Assembly: GCA_027306605.1 (NCBI GenBank)
Contig: DAHUZK010000059.1
Location: forward strand, 1 to 64,000
Length of the DNA: 64,000 bases
Source: Acidimicrobiaceae bacterium
GTDB lineage: Bacteria; Actinomycetota; Acidimicrobiia; Acidimicrobiales; RAAP-2
Direction: 5' to 3'
The position numbers and the translations under genes are program-made. Of this stretch, positions 23,756 to 36,559 are shown one piece after another (position 1 is the first letter of the stretch; each line of letters begins with the position of its first letter). The notes beneath the pieces were generated by a model. It had not been told where the DNA came from. It saw only the letters and a program-made list of their open reading frames with translations, and did no database searches.

Positions 23756-24655
23756 CTATGCCAGCAGACCCGAGAGCGCCTGCGCCAGTTTGGCCGGGCT
23801 GTGCACCAGGGCGTTCTCCCCGGTCAGGGGGACGTCGTGCACCGTGACCTCCGTCGTGCCGATGCTCATACCCGCGATCGTGTCACACAGCACCACGTCC
23901 ACCGAGACATCGTGCCTGGCCAGGGCCTCGACATGGGCCGCCACGTCGTAGCCCTCCGTCTCTCGCACCTCCTGACGCAGGTTGCAGACGTAGACGACCT
24001 GGGCCCGCGAGGAGGCCACCGCCTCGGCAATGCCCTGGGCCGCCACGGCGGCCAGGACGCTGGTGAAGAGAGACCCCGGCCCGATCACGACCTGGTCCGC
24101 CTGGGCGATCCGCTCCAGCGCCTGAGCCGGCGGGCGGGCGTCCCCGGGCACCAGCGAGACCGTGCCGATGCCCCCCGTGCCCTTGACCGCCACCTGGCCC
24201 GCCACGGTCCCCTGGGCCGACTCGGCCTTGAGGACGACCGGCTCGGTCGTGGCGGGCAGCACTTCACCTCGGGCGCCGAGCAGCGCCGCCGCTTCACGCA
24301 CACCGGACAGCAGGTCCCCGGTGGCGTCGATCAGGCCGGCCAGGATCAGGTTGCCCAGGGCGTGGCCCGCCAGCTCTCCCTCGTCGTAGCGTCGCTCGAA
24401 GGCCGCGGCCAGTGCCGAGTCCTCATCGGCCAGGGCGACCAGGCACTTGCGGAGGTCCCCCAGTGCCACCACGTTGAACAGCTGGCGCAGCCGCCCGCTG
24501 CTGCCGCCGTCGTCGGCCACGGACACGACGCCCGTCAGCGCGCCGGCATAGCGGCGGGCCGCCTTGAGCGTGACGGCGGTGCCGTGGCCGCCGCCGATGG
24601 CCACGACGGCGGGGCGGGCGCGCACCGCCCCGCCGTCGTGGGCTCCCCGGATCAC
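23756..24655 (-). CDS. yvcK: YvcK/CofD-like gluconeogenesis factor (UDP-sugar-binding regulator)
   Basis: A 299-residue protein of the YvcK family. The N-terminal motif is AIGGGHGTAVTL, followed by VVSVADDGGSSGRLR; later come GNLILAGL and VIGPGSLFTSVLA. These proteins bind UDP-GlcNAc and help control carbon flow into the cell wall; in mycobacteria the homologue is CuvA. The start at 24655 overlaps the rapZ stop by 4 bases; a GTG nine codons on, at VRARPAVVAIGG, is an alternative. Confidence 0.93.
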   Translation of the reverse strand: MIRGAHDGGAVRARPAVVAIGGGHGTAVTLKAARRYAGALTGVVSVADDGGSSGRLRQLFNVVALGDLRKCLVALADEDSALAAAFERRYDEGELAGHALGNLILAGLIDATGDLLSGVREAAALLGARGEVLPATTEPVVLKAESAQGTVAGQVAVKGTGGIGTVSLVPGDARPPAQALERIAQADQVVIGPGSLFTSVLAAVAAQGIAEAVASSRAQVVYVCNLRQEVRETEGYDVAAHVEALARHDVSVDVVLCDTIAGMSIGTTEVTVHDVPLTGENALVHSPAKLAQALSGLLA

Positions 24656-25515
24656 CGCTCCACGTCCCGGTGGAAGACCGAAACCGCCTGCCCCTGGTCC
24701 GCCAAGCGGTTGGCCAGCTCCTCGGCCAGGGTGACCGAGCGGTGCCGGCCGCCGGTACAGCCCATGGCGATCGTGAGGTAGGACTTCCCCTCGCGGGCGA
24801 AGGCCGGGAGGATGCTGGTGATCAGCTCGTCCACCTTCTCGAGGAAGGCCACCGACTCGGGCTGGGCCATGACGTAGTCGCGCACCGGATCGTCCAGGCC
24901 GCTGTAGGGGCGCAGCTCCTCGACCCAGAACGGGTTTGGAAGGAAACGACAGTCGAAGACGACGTCGACGTCCAGCGGGATCCCGTGCTTGTAGCCGAAC
25001 GAGATCACCGACGTCTGCATGTGCGCGGCTTCGGCATCGCCGAAGACCTCGAGGACGCGGGCGCGCAGCTGGTTGGGGTTCAGCTCACCCGTATCGACGA
25101 GCAGGTCGGCCCGCTCGCGCACCGGCTCGAGCAGGCGGCGCTCGTCGGTGACCGACTCCCCCACCCCGCGTGCTGCCAGCGGGTGGCGGCGGCGCGTGCC
25201 TTCGTAGCGGCGCACCAGCACGTCGTCGGGCGCGTCGAGGAAGACGACGCGCACTCGCTTGCGCGTGGCACGCAGCTGGTCGAGCACTCCGGGGAGGTCG
25301 TCGAAGTGCTCCGGTCCGGTGGCGCTGCCGCCGCGCCCGATGACCAGTGCCACCCGGTCCATGCCCGAACCGGGGCGGTCGACCATCTCGGCCATCTTCA
25401 TGATCAGGCCCGCGGGCAGGTTGTCGATGACGAACCAACCGATGTCCTCGAGCGCGGCCGCCACGGTCGAGCGGCCGGCACCGGACATTCCCGTCACCAC
25501 CACGAACTCGCTCAT
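24652..25515 (-). CDS. rapZ: RapZ-family P-loop nucleotide-binding protein
   Basis: A 287-residue protein. Walker A is VTGMSGAGRST at the N-terminus, followed by FVIDNLPAGL; the C-terminal domain has SFGYKHGIPLDVDVVFDCRF and GCTGGRHRSV, both hallmarks of the family. In E. coli RapZ controls glucosamine-6-phosphate synthase RNA; in actinobacteria the role is less clear and tied to cell-wall metabolism. ATG at 25515 overlaps the uvrC stop by 4 bases. The uvrC-rapZ-yvcK order is conserved in actinobacteria. Confidence 0.95.
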   Translation of the reverse strand: MSEFVVVTGMSGAGRSTVAAALEDIGWFVIDNLPAGLIMKMAEMVDRPGSGMDRVALVIGRGGSATGPEHFDDLPGVLDQLRATRKRVRVVFLDAPDDVLVRRYEGTRRRHPLAARGVGESVTDERRLLEPVRERADLLVDTGELNPNQLRARVLEVFGDAEAAHMQTSVISFGYKHGIPLDVDVVFDCRFLPNPFWVEELRPYSGLDDPVRDYVMAQPESVAFLEKVDELITSILPAFAREGKSYLTIAMGCTGGRHRSVTLAEELANRLADQGQAVSVFHRDVER

Positions 25516-27377
25516 CGCCCACCAGCCTTGCGCACTCCCTCGTAGACGGCGAGAGCGACAGCGTCGGGCAGCCACGACAGCGCTTGGAGCTGCTCGAGGC
25601 CGGCCCCCCGCACGGCGTTGACGCCACCCAGCTCCTTGACCAGTCGCGCCCGCCGGGCCGGTCCCAGCCCGGGAATGCCGTCGAGGAGGCTGCGGGTCAT
25701 CCGTTTTCCCCTCCGCTCCCGGTGGAACGTGATGGCGAAGCGGTGTGCCTCGTCGCGCACCCGCTGGAGGAGGTAGAGCGCATCCGAGCCGCGGCGCAAA
25801 CGGATCGGCTCGGACGAGCCCGGCCGGTACACCTCCTCGAACTGCTTGGCCAGCGCGGCCAGCTCCAGCTCGCCTTCGAGGCCGACCTCGCGCACGACGC
25901 GCTCGGCCACGTGCAGCTGACCCTTGCCCCCGTCGACCAGGAGCAGGTTGGGCCGGTAGGCGAAGCGACGCCGCCGCCCGTCCTCGGGGCTCAGCGGCTC
26001 CTGCCTCAGCGCGGTGAGGCGGCGCGTCAGGACCTCCTCCATGGCCGCGTAGTCGTCATTTCCCGGCACGGACTTGACCTTGAAGCGGCGGTAGTCCGAT
26101 CGCTTGGCCAGGCCGTCCTCGAACACGACCATCGACCCGACGTAGTCGGTACCCTGCAGGTGGCTCATGTCGTAGCACTCGATGCGCAGGGGCGCCTCGT
26201 GCAGGCCGAGCTCGTGCTGGAGCTCGGTGAGCGCCTTGGACCGCGCGTTGTGGTCGGCGGCCCGGCGCAGCCGGTGCCGGGCCAGGTCCTCGCCCGCGGT
26301 CCGGGTCACCGTGTCCTGCAGGGCCCGCTTGGAACCGCGCCGGGGCACGGCGATGCCGACGGGACCGTCGCGCCGGGCGCGCAGCCAGCGCTCGAGCACG
26401 TCGCGGTCGGCCGGTTCCTCGGGGACGAAGACCCGGCGCGGCACCTCGGCACCCTCGGCGCCGTAGACCTGCGAGACGACCAGCTGTACGAACTCGGGAC
26501 CGGAGAGGTCCTCGACCTTCTCGGCCACGAAGCCCCGGTGGCCGACGACACGGCCACGGCGCACCAGGAAGATCTGCACCGAAGCCTCCAGCGGGTCCTC
26601 GGCCAGGCCCACCACGTCGAAGTCCTCGGCGCGGTCCGAGACCATCTGCTGGGTCTCCGCCGCCTTGTGCACGGCGGCGATGCGGTCGCGCAGGCGCGCC
26701 GCGCGCTCGAACTGCAGCTCCTCCGACGCCGCCAGCATCTGGGCTTCGAGCCGGGCCAGCACGGGCTCGGTATCGCCGGAGAGGAAGCCCATGAGGTCGG
26801 CCACGTAGCCGTCGTAGGCCTCGTGGTCCACCGCTCCCACGCACGGGCCGGAGCAGCGGTCGATGTCGTAGAGGAGGCACGGTCGCCCGAGGCGCTCATG
26901 CCGCTTGAACTTCGTGTCCGAGCACGTCCGCACGGGGAAGCTCCGTACGAGGAGATCGAGCGTGGCCCTGATGGCTCCGGCGTTCCCGTAGGGTCCGAAG
27001 TAGCGCACGCCCTTGCGCTTGCGCCCACGCACCACCGCCGGTCGCGGCCACTCCTCGTTCACGGTGACGGCCAGCCAGGGATAGCTCTTGTCGTCCTTGA
27101 GCCGCACGTTGTAACGGGGCAGATGCGCTTGGATCAGCGAGTGCTCGAGGATGAGTGCGTCGACCTCGCTGTCGACCACCACCCACTCGACGTGGTCCGC
27201 CTGGGCCACCATCTGCGCGGTGCGTGGCATCAGCCTGGCCGAGTCCTGCCAGTAGTTGGGCAGCCGGTGGCGCAGCGACTTCGCCTTGCCCACATAGAGG
27301 ACGCGGCCCTCGCCGTCGACGAACTGGTAGGAACCCGGAGCGTCCGGAATGGAGCCGGTCGGCGGCCGATACTGCAT
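25512..27377 (-). CDS. uvrC: UvrABC excinuclease subunit C
   Basis: A 621-residue DNA-repair nuclease. The N-terminal GIY-YIG domain (GSYQFVDGEGRVLYVGKAKSL) makes the 3' incision. A UVR motif for UvrB contact follows near residue 210 (LARLEAQMLAASEELQFERA). The C-terminal RNase H-like nuclease has ECYDMSHLQGTDYVGSMVVFE and LLVDGGKGQL, and the protein ends with helix-hairpin-helix motifs (LLDGIPGLGPARRARLVKELGG). ATG at 27377 is supported by the domain edge; the open frame continues far upstream without homology. It heads the run into rapZ and yvcK and is divergent from nadA. Confidence 0.96.
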   Translation of the reverse strand: MQYRPPTGSIPDAPGSYQFVDGEGRVLYVGKAKSLRHRLPNYWQDSARLMPRTAQMVAQADHVEWVVVDSEVDALILEHSLIQAHLPRYNVRLKDDKSYPWLAVTVNEEWPRPAVVRGRKRKGVRYFGPYGNAGAIRATLDLLVRSFPVRTCSDTKFKRHERLGRPCLLYDIDRCSGPCVGAVDHEAYDGYVADLMGFLSGDTEPVLARLEAQMLAASEELQFERAARLRDRIAAVHKAAETQQMVSDRAEDFDVVGLAEDPLEASVQIFLVRRGRVVGHRGFVAEKVEDLSGPEFVQLVVSQVYGAEGAEVPRRVFVPEEPADRDVLERWLRARRDGPVGIAVPRRGSKRALQDTVTRTAGEDLARHRLRRAADHNARSKALTELQHELGLHEAPLRIECYDMSHLQGTDYVGSMVVFEDGLAKRSDYRRFKVKSVPGNDDYAAMEEVLTRRLTALRQEPLSPEDGRRRRFAYRPNLLLVDGGKGQLHVAERVVREVGLEGELELAALAKQFEEVYRPGSSEPIRLRRGSDALYLLQRVRDEAHRFAITFHRERRGKRMTRSLLDGIPGLGPARRARLVKELGGVNAVRGAGLEQLQALSWLPDAVALAVYEGVRKAGGR

Positions 27378-27539
27378 CACGTCCACTCTCGCGCGCTGGC
27401 CGGGACCTGCGGGTACACTGACTGTGCCGGCCTGGTATCCGGCGCACAACCTCGCATCGAGGCCGACAGACCCGCGGATGGGCGACCAGGCTGTCCCCGC
27501 CGGCCAGATCGATGCTCTCCCTCGAAGGGGGCAGACAAC

Positions 27540-28634
27540 ATGCTCAGGCTCCAGGCGCCGCTCCCCGAGCGCTACAGTGCCGCGTCCGACGACGAGCTGG
27601 CCGACATGATCGGAGCCGCCAAGGCGGCCCTCGGCCGACGGCTCTTCGTCCTCGGCCACCACTACCAGCGCGACGACGTGATGCGCTGGGCCGACGCCCG
27701 GGGCGACTCCTTCGGCCTCTCCCGCCTGGCGGCGGGGCACGAGGACGCCGAGTTCATCGTCTTCTGCGGCGTGCACTTCATGGCCGAGTCGGCCGACGTG
27801 CTGACCAGCGACCGCCAGAGCGTGCTTCTGCCGGACCTCAACGCGGGCTGCTCGATGGCCGACATGGCCGATCTGGACCAGGTGGAAGAGGCGTGGGACG
27901 AGCTGGCGCGCATCGTCGACGTCGACGCGCTCGTCCCGGTGACCTACATGAACTCCGCCGCTGCCCTCAAGGCCTTCGTCGGCCGCCACGGCGGCGCGGT
28001 GTGCACCTCCTCCAACGCACGCGCCGTCTTGACCTGGGCGCTCGAGCGCGGCGAGCGCGTGCTCTTCTTCCCCGACCAGCACCTCGGCCGCAACACCGGC
28101 TACCAACTGGGGTACGGAGCGGACGCCATGAGGGTCTGGGACCCTCGGCTGGCCCTGGGCGGCCTGAGCGAGCTCGAGGTGAAGGAGTCCACACTCCTGT
28201 TGTGGAAGGGCCACTGCTCGGTGCACCAGCGCTTCCGCCCCGAGCACGTGGGCGCCTTCCGCGCCGAGCATCCCGACGGCATCGTGATGGTGCACCCGGA
28301 GTGCGCGCACGAGGTGGTGGAACTGGGTGACGTCGTCGGCTCGACCGACACCATCATCCGCGCCGTGGCCGACGCGCCTTCGGGCTCGGTGATCGGCGTG
28401 GCGACCGAGATCCACCTCGTCAAGCGGCTCGACGACGAGTCGCCGGACAAGACCGTGGTGTGCCTCGACCCGCTGGTGTGCCCGTGCTCGACCATGTCGC
28501 GCATCGACCCCCAGCATCTCGCCTGGGTCCTCGAGGGACTCGTCGACGGCCAGGTCCGCAACCGGATCGTGGTGGACCCAGAGACGGCGGAGTGGGCCGA
28601 GGTCGCTCTCGAGCGCATGCTCGCCCTCACCTGA
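27540..28634 (+). CDS. nadA: Quinolinate synthase
   Basis: A 364-residue 4Fe-4S enzyme condensing iminoaspartate with dihydroxyacetone phosphate in NAD synthesis. Cluster cysteines are seen in FCGVHFMAESA, HPECAHEV and CPCSTMSRI; other family motifs are LGHHYQRDDV and LNAGCSMADMAD. ATG at 27540 lies about 10 bases after AGGGGG. nadB and nadC are not next to it. The 162 bp to the divergent uvrC gene must hold both promoters. Confidence 0.96.
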   Translation: MLRLQAPLPERYSAASDDELADMIGAAKAALGRRLFVLGHHYQRDDVMRWADARGDSFGLSRLAAGHEDAEFIVFCGVHFMAESADVLTSDRQSVLLPDLNAGCSMADMADLDQVEEAWDELARIVDVDALVPVTYMNSAAALKAFVGRHGGAVCTSSNARAVLTWALERGERVLFFPDQHLGRNTGYQLGYGADAMRVWDPRLALGGLSELEVKESTLLLWKGHCSVHQRFRPEHVGAFRAEHPDGIVMVHPECAHEVVELGDVVGSTDTIIRAVADAPSGSVIGVATEIHLVKRLDDESPDKTVVCLDPLVCPCSTMSRIDPQHLAWVLEGLVDGQVRNRIVVDPETAEWAEVALERMLALT

Positions 28635-28685
28635 CCCGCGCCCCTCGCCCGGACACCGGAGGAGGCAGACACCGGAGGAGGATCG

Positions 28686-29462
28686 GTGACCGACTATCCA
28701 GCGCCACCCGTCCAGGAGAACCACGTGGAGCCGGTACCCCGCCGGATCCGTGCCGTCCTGGCCGGCCGGACGCTGGTCGACACGACCGGGGCCCGCTACG
28801 TCTGGGAATGGCCCGCCTTCCCGCAGTACTACGTCCCGCGGTCCGACGTGCTGGCGGAGGCCCTGGTGGACGAGCGCACCACCGAGCAGACTCCCCGGGG
28901 CGACGTGGCGATCCACGGGCTCCGCCTCGGGGGCACACACCGGCCCGGTGCGGCCCGCGTGCTCGGAGCGTCCAGGGTCGAGGGACTCGACGACACCGTC
29001 CGTTTCGAGTGGAGCGCCTTCGACGCCTGGTACGAGGAGGACGAGCAGGTCTTCGTCCACCCGCGCAACCCCTACACCCGCGTCGACGCGTTGCGCTCCA
29101 GCCGCAGAGTCCGGGTGGAGTCCCGCGGGGTGGTCCTGGCCGAGTCCACGTCCCCGGTGCTCTGCTTCGAGACCGGGCTCCCCACCCGCTACTACCTGAA
29201 CCGCACCGACGTGGACTTCACCAGGCTCGTCCCGTCCGACACCGTCACCGCCTGCCCCTACAAGGGCACCACGAGCGGTTACTGGTCTGCCGTCGTCGAC
29301 GGCCGCACCCATCCCGACATCGCCTGGGCCTACGACTTCCCCACGCGCGACCTGGGGCCCATCGCGGGCCTGGTCGCCTTCTACAACGAGAAGCTCGACA
29401 TCTTCCTCGACGGCGCGCCGCTCGAGCGGCCCCGGACGCCGTTCTCGCGCTCGGGTGCGTGA
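28686..29462 (+). CDS. DUF427 double-domain protein
   Basis: A 258-residue protein with two copies of DUF427. The first, around residues 15-120, includes IRAVLAGRTLVDTTGARYVWE; the second, around 135-245, includes VRVESRGVVLAESTSPVLCFE and CPYKGTTSGYWSAVVDGR. The fold is a small beta barrel of unknown function, common in actinobacteria. GTG at 28686 follows GGAGGAGG with about 4 bases between, a strong ribosome-binding site. It lies 51 bp after nadA and may be co-transcribed. It is convergent with uvrA, only 18 bases away. Confidence 0.85.
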   Translation: MTDYPAPPVQENHVEPVPRRIRAVLAGRTLVDTTGARYVWEWPAFPQYYVPRSDVLAEALVDERTTEQTPRGDVAIHGLRLGGTHRPGAARVLGASRVEGLDDTVRFEWSAFDAWYEEDEQVFVHPRNPYTRVDALRSSRRVRVESRGVVLAESTSPVLCFETGLPTRYYLNRTDVDFTRLVPSDTVTACPYKGTTSGYWSAVVDGRTHPDIAWAYDFPTRDLGPIAGLVAFYNEKLDIFLDGAPLERPRTPFSRSGA

Positions 29463-29480
29463 GGATCGTCCGGTCCGCTC

Positions 29481-32342
<2,862 letters not shown>

Positions 32343-32498
32343 CCGGGCAGGATACCGGCGCGCTGTCTCACTGCGGCCGCCGACCCTCGCCCGACGCCCC
32401 GGCCCTGGTGGGTGGGGACGGCGACCCTCGCCGACGCGGGGATCGGTCGCCGCCCCTGGCCCCTGCCGTCACGTCACCCCGTTGGCCGTGAGGTCACC

Positions 32499-32879
32499 TC
32501 ATTCGAACGTGACGTCCTCGTCGCCCCAGTAGGCGTCCACCGCCGAGATGAGCCCGTCGTCGGTCAGGGTGAAGACCTCGGCGCCACGGATGTGCATGGT
32601 GGCACCGCCCTCGAGGCCCAGGGTGATGTGGAAGGTGATGGCCGCCTTGTCGGCCACAGGATGGACCTCGCCGACCTCGAAGGTCATGGTCTCGCAGCCC
32701 TCGAAGGACTGCTCGATGAACGCCTTGATCTCGGCCCGGCCGTTGTGCAGCCCGCTCGGGTACGGATCGACCTGGACGGCGTCGGGCGTGAAGAGGAGGG
32801 CGTAGGCGTCGGCGTCCTTGGCGGTGACCACGGCGGCGTAGCGCGCCACGGCCTCGCGGAGCTGGGTGGTGGTTGGCAT
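32499..32879 (-). CDS. SnoaL-like/NTF2-fold protein
   Basis: A 126-residue protein with the NTF2 cone fold pattern: N-terminal helix (LREAVARYAAVVTAKDADAYALL), FTPDAVQVDPYP, a middle helix (GRAEIKAFIEQSF) and alternating beta strands to the end. Members include steroid isomerases, polyketide cyclases and many proteins of unknown role; the active-site residues are too variable to assign a reaction. ATG at 32879. It lies between uvrB and uvrA on the same strand, preceded by the 9-bp repeat array. Confidence 0.75.
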   Translation of the reverse strand: MPTTTQLREAVARYAAVVTAKDADAYALLFTPDAVQVDPYPSGLHNGRAEIKAFIEQSFEGCETMTFEVGEVHPVADKAAITFHITLGLEGGATMHIRGAEVFTLTDDGLISAVDAYWGDEDVTFE

Positions 32880-32910
32880 GGTGCGGCACGCTAACCCGTC
32901 CCGACGTGCC

Positions 32911-32950
32911 GGTTCGGCCGGTTCGGCCGGTTCGGCCGGTTCGGCCGGTT
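32911..32950. repeat. 9-bp tandem repeat array after uvrB
   Basis: Four perfect copies of GGTTCGGCC plus a partial copy, ending directly at the uvrB stop codon (32951-32953) and filling much of the 71-bp gap to the SnoaL-like gene. Confidence 0.9.
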
Positions 32951-34993
32951 TCAGCCGGGGATGGACGAGCGGAGCTCGGCGATCTCGTCGCGCAGCAGGG
33001 CTGCCTCCTCGTAGCGCAACTCGGCGGCGGCCGCCCGCATCTCGGACTCGAGCTGGCCGATCAGCTCCACGGCCTCGGCCGGGGTGCTGGCGTCACCCTC
33101 GACCAGCAGCTCGGCGGGGCGCCGGTTACCCCGCACCGCCGCGTTCTTGCGGACCTCGGCCCGGCTGCGGCCCGCCTTGGCCACACCGCCGCCCGAACCG
33201 CGCAACCGCTCGAGGATGTCGGTCACCGACTTGCGAATGGTCTGGGGGTCGATGCCGTGCTCCCGGTTGAAGGCCATCTGCAGCTCCCGGCGGCGCTGCG
33301 TCACCGAGACCGCCTCGCGCATGGAATCGGTGACCGTGTCGGCGTAGAGCACCACCAGGCCGTCGACGTTGCGAGCGGCCCGGCCCATGGTCTGGATGAG
33401 CGACGAGGCCGAGCGCAGGAACCCCTCCTTGTCGGCATCGAGGATGGCGACGAGCGCCACCTCGGGGAGGTCGAGGCCCTCGCGCAGGAGGTTGATCCCC
33501 ACCAGGACGTCGACCGTGCCCAGCCGCAGCTGGCGCAGGATCTCGATGCGCGTGATGGTGTCGATGTCCGAGTGCAGGTACTGCACGCGCACACCGGCGT
33601 CGGCCAGGTAGTCGGTCAGGTCCTCCGCCATCTTCTTGGTCAGGGTCGTCACCAGGACGCGGCCGCCGGCCCCGACCGTCGTGCCGATGCGGGCCAGGAG
33701 GTCGTCGACCTGACCCTTGGTGGGCATGATCGTCACCTCGGGGTCGACCAGGCCCGTGGGCCGGATCACCTGTTCGACGATCTGGGCCGAGTGCTCGAGC
33801 TCGAAGGGCCCGGGCGTGGCCGACACGAAGACGCACTGGGGCACGCGCTCGACGAACTCGTCGAAGCGCAAGGGCCGGTTGTCCCTGGCCGACGGCAGCC
33901 GGAAGCCGTGCTCGACGAGCACGTCCTTGCGCGAGCGGTCACCGGCGTACTGGCCGTGCAGCTGGGGTACCGCCACGTGGCTCTCGTCGATCACGCACAG
34001 GAAGTCCTTGGGGAAGAAGTCGAGCAACGTGTAGGGGGTCTCGCCCGGTGCCCGACCGTCGAGGTGCCGGCTGTAGTTCTCGACGCCCGAGCAGACGCCG
34101 GTCTCGGCCAGCATCTCGAGGTCGTGCTCGGTGCGCACCCGCAGCCGCTGGGCCTCGAGGAGCTTGCCCTCCTTCTCGAACTCCTGCAGCCGCTCGCGCA
34201 GCTCCACCTCGATGGTGCCGACGGCCCGCTGGACGATGTCCTCGCCGGTGACGTAGTGGGTGGCGGCGTAGACGGCCACGTCCTCCATCTCGTCCCCCAT
34301 CTCGCCGGTCAGCACGTCGAAGGGCACGATGCGGTCGATCGTGTCGCCGAACATCTCGACGCGCAGCGCGGCCTCCTCGTAGGCCGGATGGATCTCGATG
34401 GTGTCGCCCCGGGCCCGGAAGGTGCCGCGGACCAGGTTGACGTCGTTGCGGGCGTACTGGAGGTCGACCAGCCGGCGCAGCATCTCGCGCTGGTCCATCT
34501 GCCCGCCGACCGCCAGACCGAGGATGCGGTCCCGGTACTCCTCGGGCGAACCCAGCCCGTAGATGCACGACACCGACGCCACCACGATCACGTCGCGCCG
34601 CATGAGCAGGGACGACGTGGTGGCGTGGCGGAGCCGGTCGATCTCGTCGTTGATGGAGGAGTCCTTCTCGATGTACGTGTCCGTGCTCGGCAGGTACGCC
34701 TCGGGCTGGTAGTAGTCGTAGTACGACACGAAGAACTCGACGCGGTTCTTGGGGAAGAGCTCGCGCAGCTCCGACGACAGCTGCGCCGCCAGCGACTTGT
34801 TGGGCTCGATGATGAGCGTCGGCCGCTGCACCTGCTCGACCATCCAGGCGATCGTCGCCGTCTTGCCGGATCCGGTGATGCCCTGGAGGGTCTGGTAGGG
34901 GTCGCCCCGGGTGACGCCCCGGGCCAGGGCGGCGATGGCCTGAGGCTGGTCACCGGAGGGCTGGAACGGTGAGACGACCTCGAAGGCGGGCAT
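32951..34993 (-). CDS. uvrB: UvrABC excinuclease subunit B
   Basis: A 680-residue helicase-like protein. Walker A is [12 protein letters not shown] near residue 41. The beta-hairpin region follows ([21 protein letters not shown]) with [13 protein letters not shown]. Helicase motifs include [20 protein letters not shown] and [12 protein letters not shown]. The C-terminal UVR motif ([20 protein letters not shown]) contacts UvrC. It verifies damage and guides incision. The coaE-uvrB-uvrA order is conserved in actinobacteria. No clear SOS box is seen in the short space upstream. Confidence 0.98.
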   Translation of the reverse strand: MPAFEVVSPFQPSGDQPQAIAALARGVTRGDPYQTLQGITGSGKTATIAWMVEQVQRPTLIIEPNKSLAAQLSSELRELFPKNRVEFFVSYYDYYQPEAYLPSTDTYIEKDSSINDEIDRLRHATTSSLLMRRDVIVVASVSCIYGLGSPEEYRDRILGLAVGGQMDQREMLRRLVDLQYARNDVNLVRGTFRARGDTIEIHPAYEEAALRVEMFGDTIDRIVPFDVLTGEMGDEMEDVAVYAATHYVTGEDIVQRAVGTIEVELRERLQEFEKEGKLLEAQRLRVRTEHDLEMLAETGVCSGVENYSRHLDGRAPGETPYTLLDFFPKDFLCVIDESHVAVPQLHGQYAGDRSRKDVLVEHGFRLPSARDNRPLRFDEFVERVPQCVFVSATPGPFELEHSAQIVEQVIRPTGLVDPEVTIMPTKGQVDDLLARIGTTVGAGGRVLVTTLTKKMAEDLTDYLADAGVRVQYLHSDIDTITRIEILRQLRLGTVDVLVGINLLREGLDLPEVALVAILDADKEGFLRSASSLIQTMGRAARNVDGLVVLYADTVTDSMREAVSVTQRRRELQMAFNREHGIDPQTIRKSVTDILERLRGSGGGVAKAGRSRAEVRKNAAVRGNRRPAELLVEGDASTPAEAVELIGQLESEMRAAAAELRYEEAALLRDEIAELRSSIPG

Positions 34994-35026
34994 GGCCCTT
35001 CGAGGCTACCCGGGCGCTGTGACAGC

Positions 35027-35647
35027 TCAGGCGGGCTCGCGGCGCCCCACCGCTGCCGCCGTGAGCCAGTCCCACAGCCTGGCCACCTCCGCCTCGAGGG
35101 CGGCCCGGTCCCCCGAGTTGTCCACGACGTAGTCGGCTTCCTCGACGCGCTCTTGGCGCGAGATCTGCGAGCGGATGCGGGCCTCGGCGTCCGCCCGGTC
35201 GAAGCCGCGCTGGGTCAACAGGCGCTCGAGCGCGATGTCGGTCGGGCAGTCGACCACGACGACCTTGTGCAGGCGGACGATGTCGCGGTGGGCTGCCGTC
35301 AGGAGCGGGATGGCCAGCACCACGATGTCGTCGCTGCCCTCGTGCGCGTCGCGCGCCTCGATCATGGCCGCACCGATGGCCGGGTGCGTGATGGCGTTGA
35401 GGGCGAGCCGGTTCTCCTCGTCGCCGAAGGCGACGGCGGCCAACGCCTTGCGGTCGATCGTCCCGTCGGGCTCCAGGATCGCCGTCCCGAACCGCTCGAC
35501 CAGCGGCCCGTAGGCGGGGCCGCCCGGCGCCACGACGTCGCGCGCCAGCTGGTCGGCATCGATCAGGACCGCGCCGCGCGCCACGAGCAGGTCGGCCACG
35601 GCCGACTTCCCCGAACCGATCCCGCCCGTGAGGCCGACCGCCAGCAT
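35027..35647 (-). CDS. coaE: Dephospho-CoA kinase
   Basis: A 206-residue enzyme for the last step of coenzyme A synthesis. P-loop: GLTGGIGSGKSAVADLL at the N-terminus; then LIDADQLARDVV and later ITHPAIGAAM, with RLLTQRGFDRADAEARI in the lid region. Its length is the short form without the C-terminal extension seen in mycobacterial CoaE. ATG at 35647 shares one base with the stop of the upstream methyltransferase gene. uvrB lies 33 bases downstream. Confidence 0.96.
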   Translation of the reverse strand: MLAVGLTGGIGSGKSAVADLLVARGAVLIDADQLARDVVAPGGPAYGPLVERFGTAILEPDGTIDRKALAAVAFGDEENRLALNAITHPAIGAAMIEARDAHEGSDDIVVLAIPLLTAAHRDIVRLHKVVVVDCPTDIALERLLTQRGFDRADAEARIRSQISRQERVEEADYVVDNSGDRAALEAEVARLWDWLTAAAVGRREPA

Positions 35648-36483
35648 CAAGAGCCGGTCACGCCCCTCGGCGCCGCCGTGGCGCCGTGCCGCGGCCTGCG
35701 GGCGACGGCGAGCAGCACGAGGGTCGTGTCGTCGGGCTCGCCGGTCACGAACCAGTCGTCGGCGGTGATGCCCGTCGCCCCGCCGGTGTCCCGGCGCGCC
35801 AGCAGCTTGTAGGCGAGCGGCAACAGGCGCGTGTACAGGGCGACGTACCAGTCGTGCGGAATCCGGTGCCGCAGGTCGAACGCGTCGAGGCGCAGCACCC
35901 GGGCCGCCTTCTCCCGGCGCGCCTCGAAGTCGGCCTTGACCCGGGGCACGGCGTCGACACCGCCCAGCCACACCTCGCCGAAGTGGCGCTCGAGCATGGC
36001 GCGCAGCTCGGCCCGGTCGAAGAGGTGCAGATGGAAGGGGTTCTCGAAGTCGGCGGGCTCGTTCGGGGTGAGGACACAGACCACGCCGTCGTCCTTGACC
36101 ACCCGGGCCAGTTCGGCCACGTGCGGCTCGGGGTCGGTGAAGTGCTCGATGAGGTGCGACGAGCATGCCCCGTCGAAGCTCGCCGGCAGGAAGGCCAGAT
36201 CGAGCGCGTCCATCTGCGCCACGCGCAGACCCTCCTCGCCGTATCCGGCCGCGGCGGCGGCGACGGCCTCCGCGGCGTAGTCCACACCGACGACGTCCCG
36301 TCCCGGCCCCAAGAAACGCGCCGACTCGAAGCCCTGTCCGCAACCCACGTCGAGCACGCGGCCGTCGCCGATGCGCTCGAGGACGGCGCGGTACCCGGCC
36401 TCGTGCAGCGCGAGGAGCGAGTCCGGTGTGACCCCCTGCTGGGGGCGTTCGCCCGTCAGCCGGGTCTTGGTGGTCGTGGCCAC
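35647..36483 (-). CDS. Class I SAM-dependent methyltransferase
   Basis: A 278-residue protein. Motif I: VLDVGCGQGFESARFL near residue 44; then VVGVDYAAEAV and FDGACSSHLIEHFTDPE as motif III. The C-terminal part has DLRHRIPHDWYVALYTRLLPLAYKLL, as in lipid- or glycan-modifying methyltransferases. The substrate is unknown. The start is GTG at 36483, divergent from the AftD-like gene with 76 bp between, so a role in surface glycan modification is possible. It overlaps coaE by one base. Confidence 0.88.
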   Translation of the reverse strand: MATTTKTRLTGERPQQGVTPDSLLALHEAGYRAVLERIGDGRVLDVGCGQGFESARFLGPGRDVVGVDYAAEAVAAAAAGYGEEGLRVAQMDALDLAFLPASFDGACSSHLIEHFTDPEPHVAELARVVKDDGVVCVLTPNEPADFENPFHLHLFDRAELRAMLERHFGEVWLGGVDAVPRVKADFEARREKAARVLRLDAFDLRHRIPHDWYVALYTRLLPLAYKLLARRDTGGATGITADDWFVTGEPDDTTLVLLAVARRPRHGATAAPRGVTGS

Positions 36484-36526
36484 GGACGCTCCTTCAACGT
36501 GACACGCCGGGGCGGCGCTGCGTGCT

Positions 36527-36532
36527 TACACT
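36527..36532 (+). promoter_or_regulatory. Possible -10 element of the AftD-like gene
   Basis: TACACT lies 28 bases before the ATG of the AftD-like gene. No good -35 element at 17 bases was found. No ribosome-binding site precedes the ATG, so the leader is short if this is the promoter. Confidence 0.25.
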
Positions 36533-36559
36533 ACCCGGCGACCTTTTCGGCCCTCGTCC

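Noticed and set aside
23135-24781. 548-codon plus-strand frame across gap and yvcK
   Set aside because: It is antisense to two well-identified genes, His/Arg/Val-rich and without motifs.
32343-32498. SOS box upstream of uvrA
   Set aside because: No GAAC-N4-GTTC-type site was found. A duplicated CGACCCTCGCC block is present but has no known meaning.
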